Shown in pieces: positions 1 through 12,179 of a stretch of 64,000 bases of DNA. The translations under genes were made by a program, and so were the position numbers. The stretch covers positions 248,001 to 312,000 of the forward strand of contig NQMI01000020.1 in assembly GCA_002270565.1 (NCBI GenBank), read 5' to 3'. Numbering within the stretch: the stretch's first letter is position 1; every line of letters starts with the position of its first letter. The notes below the pieces were generated by a model. That model searched no databases and was not told where the DNA came from. It was given only the letters and a program-made list of their open reading frames with translations. The DNA is from Stenocarpella maydis. Taxonomy: Eukaryota > Ascomycota > Sordariomycetes > Diaporthales > Diaporthaceae.

Positions 1-539
1 GTAAGCAGTTGATATTGCAAGTGAGGCCAGTGGCAGTCCACATACCAACCCACCGACACCGAGAATGCGGTTCGTCTCAGACCACAGATAGCTACATGCT
101 GCCCGTGATACACACGCACCCACCAACCAGTCCTCATGTGAAACCAAAACCGTTGTACGGTGACATCATTCCATCTAACGGCTTCTAGCAGGTCCCACTT
201 CGGCACCACGCCGGTGGAGTCGCCGGCACGCGCGATGACCATGCAAGGGCCAAGCGAAGACTAGGTAGTTAGTCATTGTACACTTCCGATGATGGTGGTG
301 GTGGTGGTGGTGATTATGAACAACCTCGTTACTAGAGCTCATCTCAGCTAACCACCAACGGGACAATGTCAGGACAAGACTCACGCCCGGATGCCAGTGC
401 ATCCATAGAGCTCCCTCATCCGCCCCGGCATAACCGTCACCAACGCCGCCACCATGAGCCCCGAGTGCCAGATATCCCCCAAGCCCCCGGAATCCCGAGG
501 GCGTCTCGCCCTGGTGACGCGCCTTACACGGTCGCACGT
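1..539. other. Intergenic sequence, no gene recognised
   Basis: No coding region could be supported here. The only local structure is a short GGT-type triplet run. Short open frames overlap on both strands without a recognisable protein family. Confidence 0.4.
288..313. repeat. GGT/GAT trinucleotide microsatellite
   Basis: An uninterrupted run of about six GGT units is flanked by GAT units. It reads as a poly-His run on the minus strand, but nothing supports a gene there. Confidence 0.8.
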
Positions 540-2304
540 AGGGACTGCACCGGCGTTAGAAGCAACTCCTTTATTGAGGAGTCGGACTTCGCCCCTGGCA
601 ATCTAGACATTCCCAACGGCGTGGGCAACTATGGCAGCTTCTGGGCACAGCACATGCCACTCGACGCTCCCAACTCGCTGTGGTACCGAACCGACTGCGT
701 GAAGTACGCCGAGAGCTACACAGGATGCAGCCAGTGGTGCCCGTTGGGGGGGGGGGGCGTGCCAGGCCTGTATGGCTTAGACCTCGGCCTTGCTACCTAG
801 GTAGCGTTATCAACACTGGGTATCAGAATGGCCCTTTCGACACTTTCGAATTCTTACTTGGCGGTGAGCTCCAGCCACCCCCCTGGAATCACTCGATGCC
901 CGATAGCACATGGCCAACACACGCACCTTGTATTGGCTCAAACCAGTCGCGATGCCAGCTGACCCACGATCTGAACCACTTGCACCGATGTTTCTCTTGC
1001 CTACTGCCTCGCCGAGCCGTTTGAGGCGACGTGCATGATCAAGGCCTCGGTCCCCTGTTTGCTCACACTCCGTCTGTGTCTGGATCAAGACGCTCATGGC
1101 CATCATTGTCGTCCGTCGGCTACGTGGCCAGGTCTTGTGAATCCCGGTGATGCTATCGAGTCGTTCATCAGACATCCGGATGAAGCCACCGTTGGGCGTG
1201 TGACATTGGCCCAGCCCAGCATGGGGCTCGAGATTTTGCAGTTGGTGAGACGGTTGGAAAGCTGGCACTTCAATCCGGAGGCAGTCTATCTTGAATCGGT
1301 GCTTAGGCAGCCGAGGCCATGGAGGAAGACAGGCCGGTCTGGATTCCGCTCAGTTAGGCGATCGGACCTGCTGTAAAGTTATATCGTAGTGAGCGGCGTC
1401 TTCGGAGTCGCATTGTTTTATTCTACATCGCGCTTAAATCTTATAGGCGGATTTTAAGCAGCAAATGCATTTTGTTTTCTGAGTCTATAGATTCGATTAA
1501 CCCGTCGTTGACATACAGTATTCGGCCCGTCGGCGAGGACCACAAATCACCCCTGTCCACCAATGCTCCCGTGCTTGCGTCTATTATCATTGTCAACAGC
1601 CCCAAGTTGCTTCTAACTCTGGGGTGTTTTGCTTACAACAACGTGTTCACCCGCCTCGCAATGGCCCGTGAGTGGTTCTCGTACGCCAGGTCTGCGCAAC
1701 CGCTTCGCGTGACCGACCCTCACGGCGAGCATGTCTCGACATATCGTTTACAGATACAGTATGGATATAGTGACGCACTCTTGGTTCTCAGCACTGGGCT
1801 TCATTTGATGGTCTCCAACACATTTTACTTAACAATTGTTTACGGCGGTAAGAGCTTCGTTAGAGCGCCTTAGTGTTGACGATTCAGGAAGCTAAATTCT
1901 TGTGTTCCCTAGACTATTTTGAATCATTATAACTGGCTACAGATTTCAAGGTACAGGGTTTACCCGCGTATATCAACGGGGCGAAGCTCAAGTTGCAACT
2001 GGAGTACTCAACGTTAGCCTTCCTTGTGGTTATCGTAATAGGCGCCATCTTGACGCACGTTTCTTTACTCATGAGTCTCCGGAAAATCAAGGATAGCGAC
2101 ATGGTTGGGTTTCCCCGGGATTCACATGTCATGAGCGCAGCTTGTCATGTCTCGACATTCGCGGCATTTCTTCCGCCCGGCTCTAAAAGGCCGATCCTAG
2201 ACACAGCTTTGAAAGACTCTAGAATAGTGAGAAGTGCAATGTTCATATCCGGCCAAGCGGCAGCAGCTATCGGCCTCATGCCGGGTTTTACACCTTGGAT
2301 TTAG
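540..2304 (+). pseudogene. Decayed DUF6536-like fungal membrane protein gene
   Basis: Conceptual translation in shifting + frames gives pieces in the order expected for the large fungal DUF6536 membrane-protein family. Around 1130-1190 is a stretch reading LVNPGDAIESFIRHPDE. Around 1610-1830 is a segment containing MAREWFSYA, LRVTDPHGEH and a hydrophobic LLVLSTGLHLMVS. Around 1995-2140 is a membrane helix followed by MSAACH. The pieces sit in different frames and are separated by stops (for example after 1376 and 1873), so the gene is broken several times. The first 250 bp of the interval are only weakly family-like. A hydrophilic open stretch in another frame (2295-2609) may be its C-terminal tail. 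Family assignment rests on remembered motif order, not on a search. Function of the family is unknown. Confidence 0.55.
793..804. repeat. TACCTAGGTA palindrome, copy 1
   Basis: A perfect 12-bp palindrome, CTACCTAGGTAG. It is one of six occurrences of the TACCTAGGTA core in the window. Confidence 0.85.
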
Positions 2305-2824
2305 CGGTCACGGAGGCACGTAACGAAGGTACAAAGCCGGTCGAGAGTACGGCGCAGGATTTCATGTCATTACTACGCAGGTTTACTCGCACATTATGGA
2401 CACGACCAGCAAAGCGTGCTGTACCTGCTGGAACCATAGCCCGAGAGCAGACCGGACCCCGAGATGTCGACGATCATGCTATCGAGATGTCAGCCACTGG
2501 AGCGAATTCTAAGACAGATGGTCTAGATATATCACCGATCCTAGAAAGACAGGGAAATATTTACGGCAGCGATGACCTAGATTCTCCATTCACCGATCTG
2601 GACAGCTAGACTGAGCAGTCCGGGCAATTTGATGCGGAGACATCCCTGCGCCGCCGGGAACGCTCAGATCGAAGGCAAATTTCACGCTCCAAATTGAAAT
2701 GGGGAGAGGCAACCATGCCGCAGTCCTTCCACGAGAGGTGGGCGGACTTCGGGGAGCCAGTGGGACACTTGAGCTTTGGAACAGTGAGCCAATGGGTGGG
2801 CGCACCAGTGGAGGGAAGGATGTA

Positions 2825-2867
2825 AGCAGGCGTGATGGCATTCGGCCCACCCCCTGATTCGGCCCAC
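2825..2867 (+). repeat. Left terminal inverted repeat of the Fot1/pogo element
   Basis: 43 bp, the reverse complement of 4640-4681 except for one extra C. It contains TTCGGCCCAC twice. Confidence 0.92.
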
Positions 2868-2889
2868 CCAAATCGCTCGCCCACCACAA

Positions 2890-4530
2890 CTACTCTTCCT
2901 CTTCATCCTCATCAATAACGCCCAATTCAGCCACCACGATGCAATCGCTTGGTGTTTCTGATACTTCAGACCCTTCTTCGTCTGCTGACTCAGCATCAAT
3001 TACCCCGGCCGCAATTTGCGCCTTCCGTATATCCTTAATCTGCACGAACCTCGAGTTGGGGCTCGTTTCGACCTTCTTCTTCTTAACAGGTACTATCGCT
3101 TCCAATTTGGCTTTAAGCAATTCAACTTTACGGAGGGCAATCTTCAGCTGCCAGTATTTCTCATCATACCCTTTTTCCACCTTCCGAAAGAGAATTCACC
3201 GAGTTGCCGTTAAGTGTTCAGCAGAGTCAAAGAAGCTGTGTAAACATCATACCTCTTGAGATGCCCTTAGCGTTGATAACGCTACTTTCTTTATACTTAT
3301 AGGAACTAGAGTGACTAATTCGACCCTTCTCTTCCTTATGGGCGAGTTAGATTTGTTGTTTTCGGCCGCGTTCTTAGTATTCTCGAGGAGTTGCACGCTC
3401 AGAAGTAGTTTGGCCATATTGACTGGCCACAAACCAGTTGCGCGCCACCCACTATGCAAATTCGACTCCTTCAGCGCCTTCGTACGCCCTCTGCGATAGC
3501 ACCAGAGGAATAACTGCTTGCTAGTTATCTTATTCTCGGTGTGGAAGTTGAGGAAGTCAGCTTCCGCCTTGTATGCGACTTTGAGCGAAGTAAATATGCC
3601 CATATCGAGTGGCTGCAGTACGTGCGACGTATTTGGCGGCAAATAGACCACATATACTCTATTTGAGAAGCACTCCCACATGAAGTCAAACGTACAGTGA
3701 CTCTTGTGGCCATCAACAACGAGTAATCGCCATTCCTTCTGGTCACGAGGCTTGGTCCATGGGAGGAAGACCTTCTGAAGCTATTCGAGTGTAACAGCGT
3801 TATTAGTCCAGCCGTTATCTGTTGCCGTGAATTCCCAGTCTTCGTGACCTTCGAGAGTCTTAAACCACTGCTGTTGCACGCTCTTGCCCTTGAAGATCAC
3901 CAATGGAGGGCAAGCCTTGCCCGTAGCGGAGATGCACTCCATAAAGGAGGTCCATACCTTCCCGCTGTTACTTTTTCTCACGACAATCTTTCTTGCCTTC
4001 GGCCCAAGGACCACCCCATTGGACCCAGCGCCTTTGAGGATGCCCCCTTCGTCGGCATTATGACGATTTTCCGCCTTGATGTTGACCACGGCAGGGAGGC
4101 GAAGGAGGTTAAACCACGGCTTGATTATCTCGGTTTTCGCTCCATTTACACGGCTGAAGTGCATTTGGCGGCTTCTAACACTGTGAATTTCGGGATTTCT
4201 CGTGAGAAAAGCACGTAGCCACTGCTTGCCAAGGGGTGGTAGTTGTGGCGAGGGAGAAGTCATTCTGGCCGCAAAGCAACGCATCTCAAAATGAGTCAAC
4301 GGCAGCCCCAGAGATGCCTGCGTCAGCACAAATTTGGTGAGATTAGTCTCCTGGGTTGACGGTAGCCTCATTTGCCAGTTTACCGCATCAGAATGGCTCT
4401 GGGCACCGTGACGTCGATTATAAAGGGTAGTCCTTGGGACGCCGAAATGGGTAGAGGCCTCGCGGATGCCGGCGCCATTTGCGATCGCCTCAAGAACCGC
4501 ACCCACGTCTTCTTCGGTATACGACTTCAC
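2890..4530 (-). pseudogene. Fot1/pogo transposase (DDE superfamily), one clear nonsense codon
   Basis: Starting at the ATG at 4530, the protein begins with a Psq/CENP-B-like helix-turn-helix (GIREASTHFGVPRTTLY). A DDE domain follows. The first acidic residue lies in NADEGGI (about residue 160), the second in LLVVDGHKSH, and the third in VLQPLDMGIF. The last two are 35 residues apart (DD35D, as in Fot1/pogo). The frame is open from 4530 to 3247 except for a TAG at 3781-3783 (codon 250), where relatives have a Trp. The change is CCA to CTA on the plus strand, which fits RIP. A GTATGA donor near 3254 may start a small intron. The remainder, 2890-3180, encodes the charged coiled-coil-like C-terminus (ELLKAKLEAIVPVKKKK) and an acidic end. 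The product is probably non-functional. Confidence 0.85.
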
Positions 4531-4639
4531 AAATCGGAAATGATGATATCCTCAAAATTTGAAGAGAACAAAAAAATTCCTCGTGGAGAAAACGCGTAAT
4601 ATGTGCAGATATGGGCCAACGCGGTCGCGGGTGTGGAGC

Positions 4640-4681
4640 GTGGGCCGAATCAGGGGTGGGCCGAATGCCATCACGCCTGCT
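4640..4681 (-). repeat. Right terminal inverted repeat of the Fot1/pogo element
   Basis: 42 bp, the inverted partner of 2825-2867, followed by the TA target duplication. Confidence 0.92.
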
Positions 4682-4683
4682 TA

Positions 4684-6076
4684 TATATAGACAATTTCCA
4701 CTTACGGGTGAATGTAGCAGCGGTCGCATCGGAGCATTACATGGGGAGTCCATTTCCAAACTGTTTCACCACTGGATTCCCATTATTCGGTTATTTGTTG
4801 ATAATAAAGCCTCGATAGAAATTTGGAGCCATTATGGCTGGATGATCCACGACTTAAGCCCACCTATCTCGCCAGCATTATTAAGCTACTCTGGCACGAC
4901 GATATCAACCGCCACCAGCTGTTCCCACCCATTGCTAACTAGTTGGACTGGCTCTGTGAAGATGTCATTTCGAAGACTGAGCCCCATATGAGGACTATCT
5001 AACGCGCGCTTGACGGCGCAATCGAAGTATACTAGGGGAGGGGGAAACAATACTACATAATAAAATCCCTGTCAGCTCAGCTATACAGTTTGAGCATCCG
5101 AGTAGGGACACATATTAATATTTACCTCAAATATTACTTTATCGAGCAAGAATAAATTATTTAATATAATTTTAACTCTTTACAAGTCTTTATACTTCTA
5201 TATAGAACTTGTTATTTAGTCGTTAATATTTCAATAAAACTCTTTACAGTTTAATTTAACTATGACTTTAGGTGTTAATAAGCAGTTATAGATATAATTT
5301 ATTATTAAAAGCTATGTTTATATGTTATTAGTGAAGAGGATACTTATAGCTCCGTTATAGTCTGGGCTGCTTTATATCCGCGAGAAGACTATGAATATGA
5401 GAACAGTAGCTATACATGAGGCCACAATGCCCCCTTTCGGCGTCTGTTGTCCCCTAAGAAAATTCAGACTGCCAGATTCAGCGAAAACGACCGCATTAGA
5501 AGTCTAGCTGCCTCGCCTCCTAGTGCTGCTGAAAGTGCTAATGCACGATTGGTAGATTTTTTAAAGTAAGGAATTTCGACTTCCATCAGTTAGTATATCC
5601 AGTCAGTACGCATTCTCATAACTGGCAGCGAACAACCAAACAGGCGCAAAGCGGAGCAAACCCTCCGTGTAGCTTAGTCAATCAGACGACCACATCACTG
5701 TAGTCCAAACCCCTGTTGCATCATATAGTCATCACAAGGCAGACTCTCCATTCAAAGTGGCGATTTCAGCAATATGGCTGACATGTGAAAGACCTAGCTA
5801 GGTAGTGATCTGGCAAGATAGGCTTTTATAAACAAAGGCAAGATCGCAGGTCAAACTGACATCATCAGGGCTCATCAATTCAACAGAGTCGTACAGCTGA
5901 CGTAGATGTTGGCTGGCAGCTAGGCCATCTATATTTGAGGGGAGCTTGGGCGACTGGCTCTATGCGGCGTTTGTTATCGAGTTCGGTTCGACCATATTCA
6001 CCTTTCATACTCTTGAAATCCCCGACTACCCGCTACCATTTTTAGAAGCCACACCTCTTCCATCACATCAACCAGA
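4684..6076. other. Intergenic region with an AT-rich island
   Basis: No gene recognised. About 5040-5360 is strongly AT-rich with repeated TTAATA/TTATA words, resembling old RIP-mutated repeat sequence. The rest has ordinary composition. The last 150 bp are the likely promoter and leader of the gene starting at 6077. Confidence 0.5.
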
Positions 6077-6771
6077 ATGGCTGATAAAAACCTTGACTCG
6101 CTTGCCAAGAAGGGAGGAGAGTTCCACTGCAGGAAGCCAGGCTCTGAGCCCCTCACCAATAAAGGAGTAAGTCGCATTCTTAGGGACCGATGTTACGTTT
6201 GTCAACGGCCCCGAAGACTAACCTTCTGCCCTTCCCGCAACAGCACAAGCCGGGAATCAAGGTCGGCAAGGACGCCGCCCCTGAGTTCGGCGCAGAGGTC
6301 CATCCGCCCGGAACAGCACCCACCAAGGACACCTACGAACCGAACCCGGTGAATGAGTTTCCCGCGCAGGCAGTGCTGGACGACAATATCGAGACGGCCA
6401 GGGGAGGCGCTATCCACGGCACCACCTCGAGTGACGTCCACAACGCGACATCGTGGATGGCGCAGCCCTTTTCCGCCAGCCAAGCGACACACTGGGGCAA
6501 GCCAATCCAGGGCGAGACGAGCCAGGAGGCCCACCAAGCCAGGGAGACGAGCCCCGGGCTCGAGGGCCGCGTCACCAAAGGCAGGTCCGTTGTTTCGGGC
6601 GACGGTTCTGTTGACAAGAAGGCCCGGGCGACGGGCGCTGACCTTGAGGGACCGGCCGCGGACCTCAAGGGCCAGAGGGGCAAGAGTGGTGCGACTGCCG
6701 GAGGCCTCAACTGGCCTGGTGCTGAGAGTCAACCTCCTGTGGGTGCTGAGCATGTCGCTGCTGAGATTTGA
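6077..6771 (+). CDS. Conserved-looking hydrophilic fungal protein, 205 aa, two exons
   Basis: Exon 1 is 6077-6166 and exon 2 is 6244-6771. The 77-bp intron (6167-6243) starts GTAAGT, has a CTAAC branch site and ends CAACAG, in phase 0. Start context is CCAGAATGG. The product is very hydrophilic, rich in Gly, Ala, Pro, Glu and Thr, and has no signal peptide or membrane segment. It contains short motifs I associate with an uncharacterised filamentous-fungal family: KPGIKVGKDAAPEF near the splice junction, then HGTTSSDVH, GKPIQGETSQEAH and a Gly/Glu-rich tail. The composition resembles intrinsically disordered LEA-like stress proteins, but that is inference. Function unknown. Confidence 0.75.
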
Positions 6772-9700
6772 GGGCTTGGAAATGACAACTGGGACGGGGA
6801 AGTGGTTCCGTCATGAAGAACCAATGATGACCGTATTGGGCATCAGTGCACCGATTCCTAATACATGAGAATAAAAGAACAGTTAGAGCCTTTCCGCGCT
6901 CTACCTCGAAGTGATATCGCGATATTTCGCCCATACTGAGTTGTGGCTGCTGACACTTTTGAATATCGAAAATTGATGGAAACATCGTACCCACATCTTT
7001 TCAGATAGCTCAACTGTTCCGAATAATAAATAGGTAGCGTAGCTTGCTCCCCGGCTTGCCAGGGACAGTTCTCCCCATGATCTATTGAGCCGACTTGGTG
7101 AAACACTATGCACTGTTCCCGGAGTACGGCAGTAACCGTATTGGTTAGTCCGTGCACAGGTTTGTTTCCCGCGTGGATTTCTGTGCTACGGAATCGTGTC
7201 CGAGGTTTTGCATCTGTCAAGTTTTGACGCCTTGAGATGTTGAACCCCGTGGTGGTAAAAGCATTTACAACCACTGAATCGTGATGTGACAAGATGCCTG
7301 CGGCCCAAACAGCACAACCGCAGAGAAAGCATCACGCTACTGGAGTCGCAACGGAAAACTTCTCTCGTTTCCCGGCCTGGGTCAAATTGGACAGGAATGA
7401 GAAGGCTCGGGGGGATTCCCGCCAAGGTTCCTAAGGCCCGCCTACACTCTGAAGCCCCGAGCTCAGAGAAGAGAGACTGGCACCGCTAGGAGCCCACCGC
7501 TCGCGGCTCTGCCAGCAACAAACCCGACTTGTAGATGGGCATGAGAAGATGAAAGATTATTTCCAGCGCTTGGACTAATTTTTTCTTACTCCGGCGCCGT
7601 AAGGCAGGCTCTATTATGGTATCGTCCAGGGCGATTTGATGGTTTTGGTGTGGTTGTTCGCGTGTGGCACCATGTCAACCGGAAGTTTGCGTATCCCACT
7701 TCAGGAAACTTTGACATCAGACTATAGGTGAATGGCCGATGGGATCGGAGAGAAGCTAGTGATTTCATATTTTACAAGTCCTGATGCAATTATATCACTA
7801 TATGGGAACTACGTATATTATATATATAACAGTACTTTTCGTCATGTAATACAGCGGTTTATTATTTCGCATAACTCAGACGCCAGCAGGCAAAACCCTT
7901 TCCAAGAAACTCACAACTTGTATTATCATTTCGTCTTAAGGGGTGAAGAGTCTAAACATATATATAACGGCTTTCTCCCTCATTTGAAATCTTGGAATTC
8001 GCTGGTCGAAAAGATTAAGCGGTTAAATATGAAAAGAACAATCGATATTATTGTAAATTTCATATGAAGTAGGGCGTATATAGGGCGTACATTATAACAT
8101 AAGAACTCATATATCATTAAAATGCATCCTTAAATACAGTGCTCCACTAGTATCACTCAGGACAAGTTGAGGTAACTGTTACAGTCCCTTCAGTTGTTCC
8201 ATTGGTTCATGTTGTCCTGACCTAACTATACCTTCATTGCAAGCGACACCTCTAATCTGTGATGCCGAGGCCAAATGGAGCGTGAGCAGATCTCGGAGTT
8301 TTTGTCTGCATGGAAGTACTGCAGAAGCATCGCACAGATCATTGGAAACCGAGCTAAGTTGAAAAGATTGCAGACAGAGCTCGGGCCGTGATGTAACAAG
8401 CACCGAGACCGGTTTTCTAAGCGGGTACCTAGGTAGCTTTCCTCTACGATCGGGAACCCATAGTCGCCTTTCACGTTGTCACAGTCTACAAGTAGTCATC
8501 TATGTTTGTGTTGAAGTCGGGAGCCCTTGCTCACTGTATCACAAGGTCGCAAGGCGGCCCACAGCCCGCGCTCATAATACTTGAGCAGCTGTGCGGTATT
8601 TAATCACAGCTGTTTTCTCAGTCTGCCCTGCAGCTCGATAGTCTCTACTTCGACGGGTGAGTGATTTACCATATAGTAGTCAGGCCGTACATCTCGGCTT
8701 TTAAACTCCGTTGACGACAACTCATCGTAGGCCCATGGAAACCCGCTGCCTCCGTGATCAAGTTCGTCGGTTCTTGGCTGCCTTTGAAGGTCAAAGCACA
8801 ACCCACCCGCTGAGTAATGGGAGAAAGAAACTTACGATGTCATTGTTGCCAAGAGGGCAGAGATGCAGGGCTGAGATGTCTGCCCTGGTAATTCCTGGCA
8901 TGGCCCGAACCTTAAACTGTTAGTCGCTACCAGAAGCCTGGGTACATCTCTCCAGAAACCACTTTTAAAGATAACAGTACTAGCTAGCTCCCCTACGGGC
9001 TCCTCGTAGAAACAATTGTGCATTGCGCATTGGTGCTCCGTTCCTCCTCGGGATAACTCCGCTCGCGTGGTCCTTGCTATGACCACTTACCTTTCCCACC
9101 CCCTGTTTCTACTTAGTCAATCACCTGCACACGGGAAGCTTATGTGGAACAAGTATTTGCACCGGGCACCTCGAGAGTTCTACATTCGTCCGAGGCCCAA
9201 GGGCATAAAAAGTAAATTGAAAAAGGAATGTCAGCCTATCTATGCCTCAAACATGCTTCGTTTCAAGGGTCAGGGGTCCGTACGTCCAATAGCTTACTCC
9301 CATCTTCGATAAGCTTGCGGTTTGTGCGGGTATTTGACCACTGCTTGGCCGAGGTACAGGGAGAGTCGGTTTGATTTGAATTCAACCAGAACTGGTACAA
9401 ATAAGGTTCAGGCAAACCTGGGGAGTGCGTGTTCATCACGGACGCGCAAACGTATATTCGGACCCATGGTGCATGTCTTAGTAACGATGACTCGACGCAT
9501 GTCCCGTGAATAGCCCAATAACGAAGTGACGCAACACCAGGTAGCCTCTTTCCCCCAGCTACTCGTCTATGTCTCATCCAGCTTTGAGCTTAATCTTACC
9601 CCAGTTCCCGGAATACTACCTGCGCATGTTACGCGAGAGCAACAGCTAGACCTTGAAAGGAGAGATGTAATCGAAGGAGTGAGGGTCGGGTATCTGTATG

Positions 9701-10039
9701 GGACGAAGGCAACAGTTTATGACGGTATAGGTGCGCCTTGACGCCAAGTCGAGGTCCCCCAATAAGATTTTCCTCTGGAGCCCCACACTACGGCAAAGAT
9801 GCCATCCTCGTCAGGCCTGTATATAGTGCCTAGCAATCCTAAAACCAGAAAGATGCCCCGGCATACAATGCGCCTGCCCGTTGACAGATTAACCTAGATC
9901 CAGCCCGCTGGCTTTCTGATGCAACCCTGTAAGGCGTCCATCTTGATATAAGACCCAGGCGATGCCTCTCACCACCGGTACGGGGCTTGATGTGCCACAC
10001 CCACGGCAAGCTCGCTTGACGATACGCGACCAGTACACG
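6772..10039. other. Long gene-poor region
   Basis: Only short, unrecognisable open frames occur on both strands. About 7760-8140 is AT-rich. A TACCTAGGTA palindrome lies at 8426-8435. I found no tRNA-like structure or transposon end. The last 100 bp probably hold the promoter of the SAT4-type gene at 10040. Confidence 0.45.
8426..8435. repeat. TACCTAGGTA palindrome, copy 2
   Basis: Perfect 10-bp palindrome, identical in its core to five others in the window. Confidence 0.85.
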
Positions 10040-11351
10040 ATGCCGAACTCGTTTCCTATCGAGCGTAATGATCAAAAATGTACTATTGCCGTCGGCGTTG
10101 TGTCCGTTGTCGTCGCTGGTGTGGCCGTGGGGATGCGGCTGGTGTCGAGGAGGATTACTCGCCGCGCGTTTGACTGGAGCGATTACTTGATAATAACGGC
10201 ATGTGTAAGTGTTTCGAGTTGAGTGTAGTGACGAAAGGAAAGCAGTGCACTGATTCTACCTAGATAACGGTCACGTCATATTGGGCCACTGCACTGGCTG
10301 GTGAGTAAGACCCGCTCAGCTCGAAACCATGACTACAATATCCAATGCTTACCGTGGTGAGTACAGGAGTTGTGATCGGGGTACTAGGATTCCAGATGGG
10401 AGAAATAATAGATATGTACGGATATGCAGAAGTTGAGATCGCCTTCAAGGCATGTGCGCCACATTTAAGCCCCTCGACCATTTACTAATGTGACCATCAG
10501 ATTTCCTTCACCTTGCAAATACTCTGGGCCGTAGCTGGGGGGCTTTACAAGGTGTCGATACTTCTCTTCTACGTCAAGGTCTTCCCTATCCTGAAGCGAT
10601 GGGGCCGGGGAATCATAGTCCTGACCTTCTGCTACACGCTCAGCACGGTATTGGCCGCGGTGCTGGTCTGTGAGGACGTGGATGATAACTGGGATTACAA
10701 AAGTCTCATCCAGGGTAAATGCGGAGACCGTATTGTGGTGTTTCGTGTAACCGGTGCCCTCAACATCGTCTCGGATGTCGTCGTGCTGTTGCTTCCGGTG
10801 CGGAATGTCCTCCGGCTGCAGCTCCCATTATATCGCAGGCTGGTTCTCCTGGCCACGTTCACCCTTGGCCTGTTGCAAGTACAACCTTGATGTTTGGAAA
10901 TGAGGGCAAGACTCTTCATGCTGACCATTCGATTCGTGGTAGCACCTGCGTGATCAGCATTATCCGACTAGGAACGCTCTCTAGCCTCAGTTCCTCGGAC
11001 TACCGAGACACACCCTACGCAATCATGCAGACAGTCATCTGGAGCGGACTGGAGCCTAGCGTAGCCGTTATTCTGGCATGCGTCCCGCTTATGAGACCTC
11101 TCGTCCTCCGTATTCGTGGCGTGGTGGAGCCGTCCGGCGATGGTACCAAGAGTGCGCCTCGTCGTGGACAGTCCCTCTGCATGAGCGCCGCTCCACTTGC
11201 GTTGGCGTATAATCAGATCCGCGACAGCGTTTCCGTGCCGGCCCCTACGGCGTGGATTCATAAAAAGGAGGCAATGCTGGTTTCTGGAAACACCACACCT
11301 GTTTCGGATGTGGAGTTGGGAATGATTGTGCACACAAAACCCGGTAAATAG
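10040..11351 (+). CDS. SAT4/rhodopsin-domain integral membrane protein, 355 aa, five exons
   Basis: Proposed exons are 10040-10204, 10264-10300, 10367-10449, 10501-10874 and 10943-11351. Spliced together they give the layout of the fungal SAT4/rhodopsin (PF20684) family. The first membrane helix is followed by RAFDWSDYLI, matching the family's DDYL motif. Later come GLYKVSILLFYVKVFP, an extracellular loop with the two Cys of CEDVDD and GKCGD, ALNIVSDVVVLLLPV, and CVISIIRLGTL after the last intron. Introns 1 and 2 are GT-AG. Introns 3 and 4 appear to use GC donors (GCATGT, GCAAGT), and these splices restore family motifs exactly. An in-frame upstream ATG at 9962 would add 26 residues; I prefer 10040 because the first helix follows soon after. 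Members are plasma-membrane proteins of mostly unknown role, some PTH11-like. Confidence 0.8.
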
Positions 11352-12179
11352 GAGGATAGGAGGATCGATGTGAGCAACTCCATTAGCAACAAGCTTCTTA
11401 GACCAATGCGGAATATCCAATGCCGATATCAAACAAGTCTCATTATTTGCTGATATCCAGCTTCCCGGAAATTTACGTCCCTGTCGTGGTGCTTGCTCAG
11501 CCTCCAGATGTCTGGTCAAATCAAATGCTGGGCTGTAGCTCGTTGCCAACCTCCCTTTTTTTCAGTAGTCATCATGAACAGATTCCCTGCCATGGTCGCC
11601 TTTCTCTATGACCCTCTACCTGCGAACCCATCTAACCTGCTATTTGTAAGTTAGTATGATTGTTGATTCCTATCTATTGGTGTAGGTAGAGTTGGCCATG
11701 CCCTTGGCCCAGAGGCAAGGCGAAGAGGGCCAAGTGAAGTCAACCTCGTGGAAGCGTCTGATTGATGGCACCTGTATAATCCGGCTGCTTTGTTCACTGG
11801 CAACATGCAAGGCTCCAAAAGGCACATTCGTTTGGGTGCCTTGGGCAGTCAATTGACTTGAGAAGAGCTGCTATACAAGTTACCCACCACACCCCCAACC
11901 CGACAGTTCCACGAACAACGATTTTTTGGCCGTTATATCCACGGCATATTACGCGAAGAACGATCATAGAGCCCGCGCGTCACATTCCGCAGGGAATTCA
12001 TGGTACCACCCACTCAGGAACGTCATTCTTTTGGTATCCTCCCGAGGACCCTGACAGACCAATGTCTCCGTATCTCCCCGGATTCTCTGTTCTAATCTGC
12101 CGACATGTACCACCGCCGGCATATACTACTGCTCATAGTTCCCAATTTCTAAAAAGACAGACTTAGTAGAGGCATTAAA
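11352..12179. other. Intergenic sequence
   Basis: No gene, RNA or repeat recognised. Only short overlapping open frames occur. Confidence 0.45.

Larger units (their letters stand above)
2825..4681 (-). mobile_element. Fot1/pogo-type (Tc1-mariner superfamily) DNA transposon, 1,857 bp
   Basis: The element is bounded by near-perfect terminal inverted repeats of 43 and 42 bp. They begin AGCAGGCGTGATGGCATTC and differ by one C in a C-run. A TA dinucleotide lies directly outside each end (2823-2824 and 4682-4683), the target duplication of the Tc1/mariner/pogo superfamily. Within each repeat the word TTCGGCCCAC occurs twice, suggesting sub-terminal binding sites. The interior carries one transposase gene on the minus strand with a pogo-type catalytic triad. 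Matching ends and mostly open coding sequence suggest a fairly recent insertion. It lies between the DUF6536-like relic and an AT-rich stretch. Confidence 0.93.

Noticed and set aside
288..313. Minus-strand 120-codon frame with a His run
   Set aside because: The His run is just the GGT microsatellite; no other evidence of coding.
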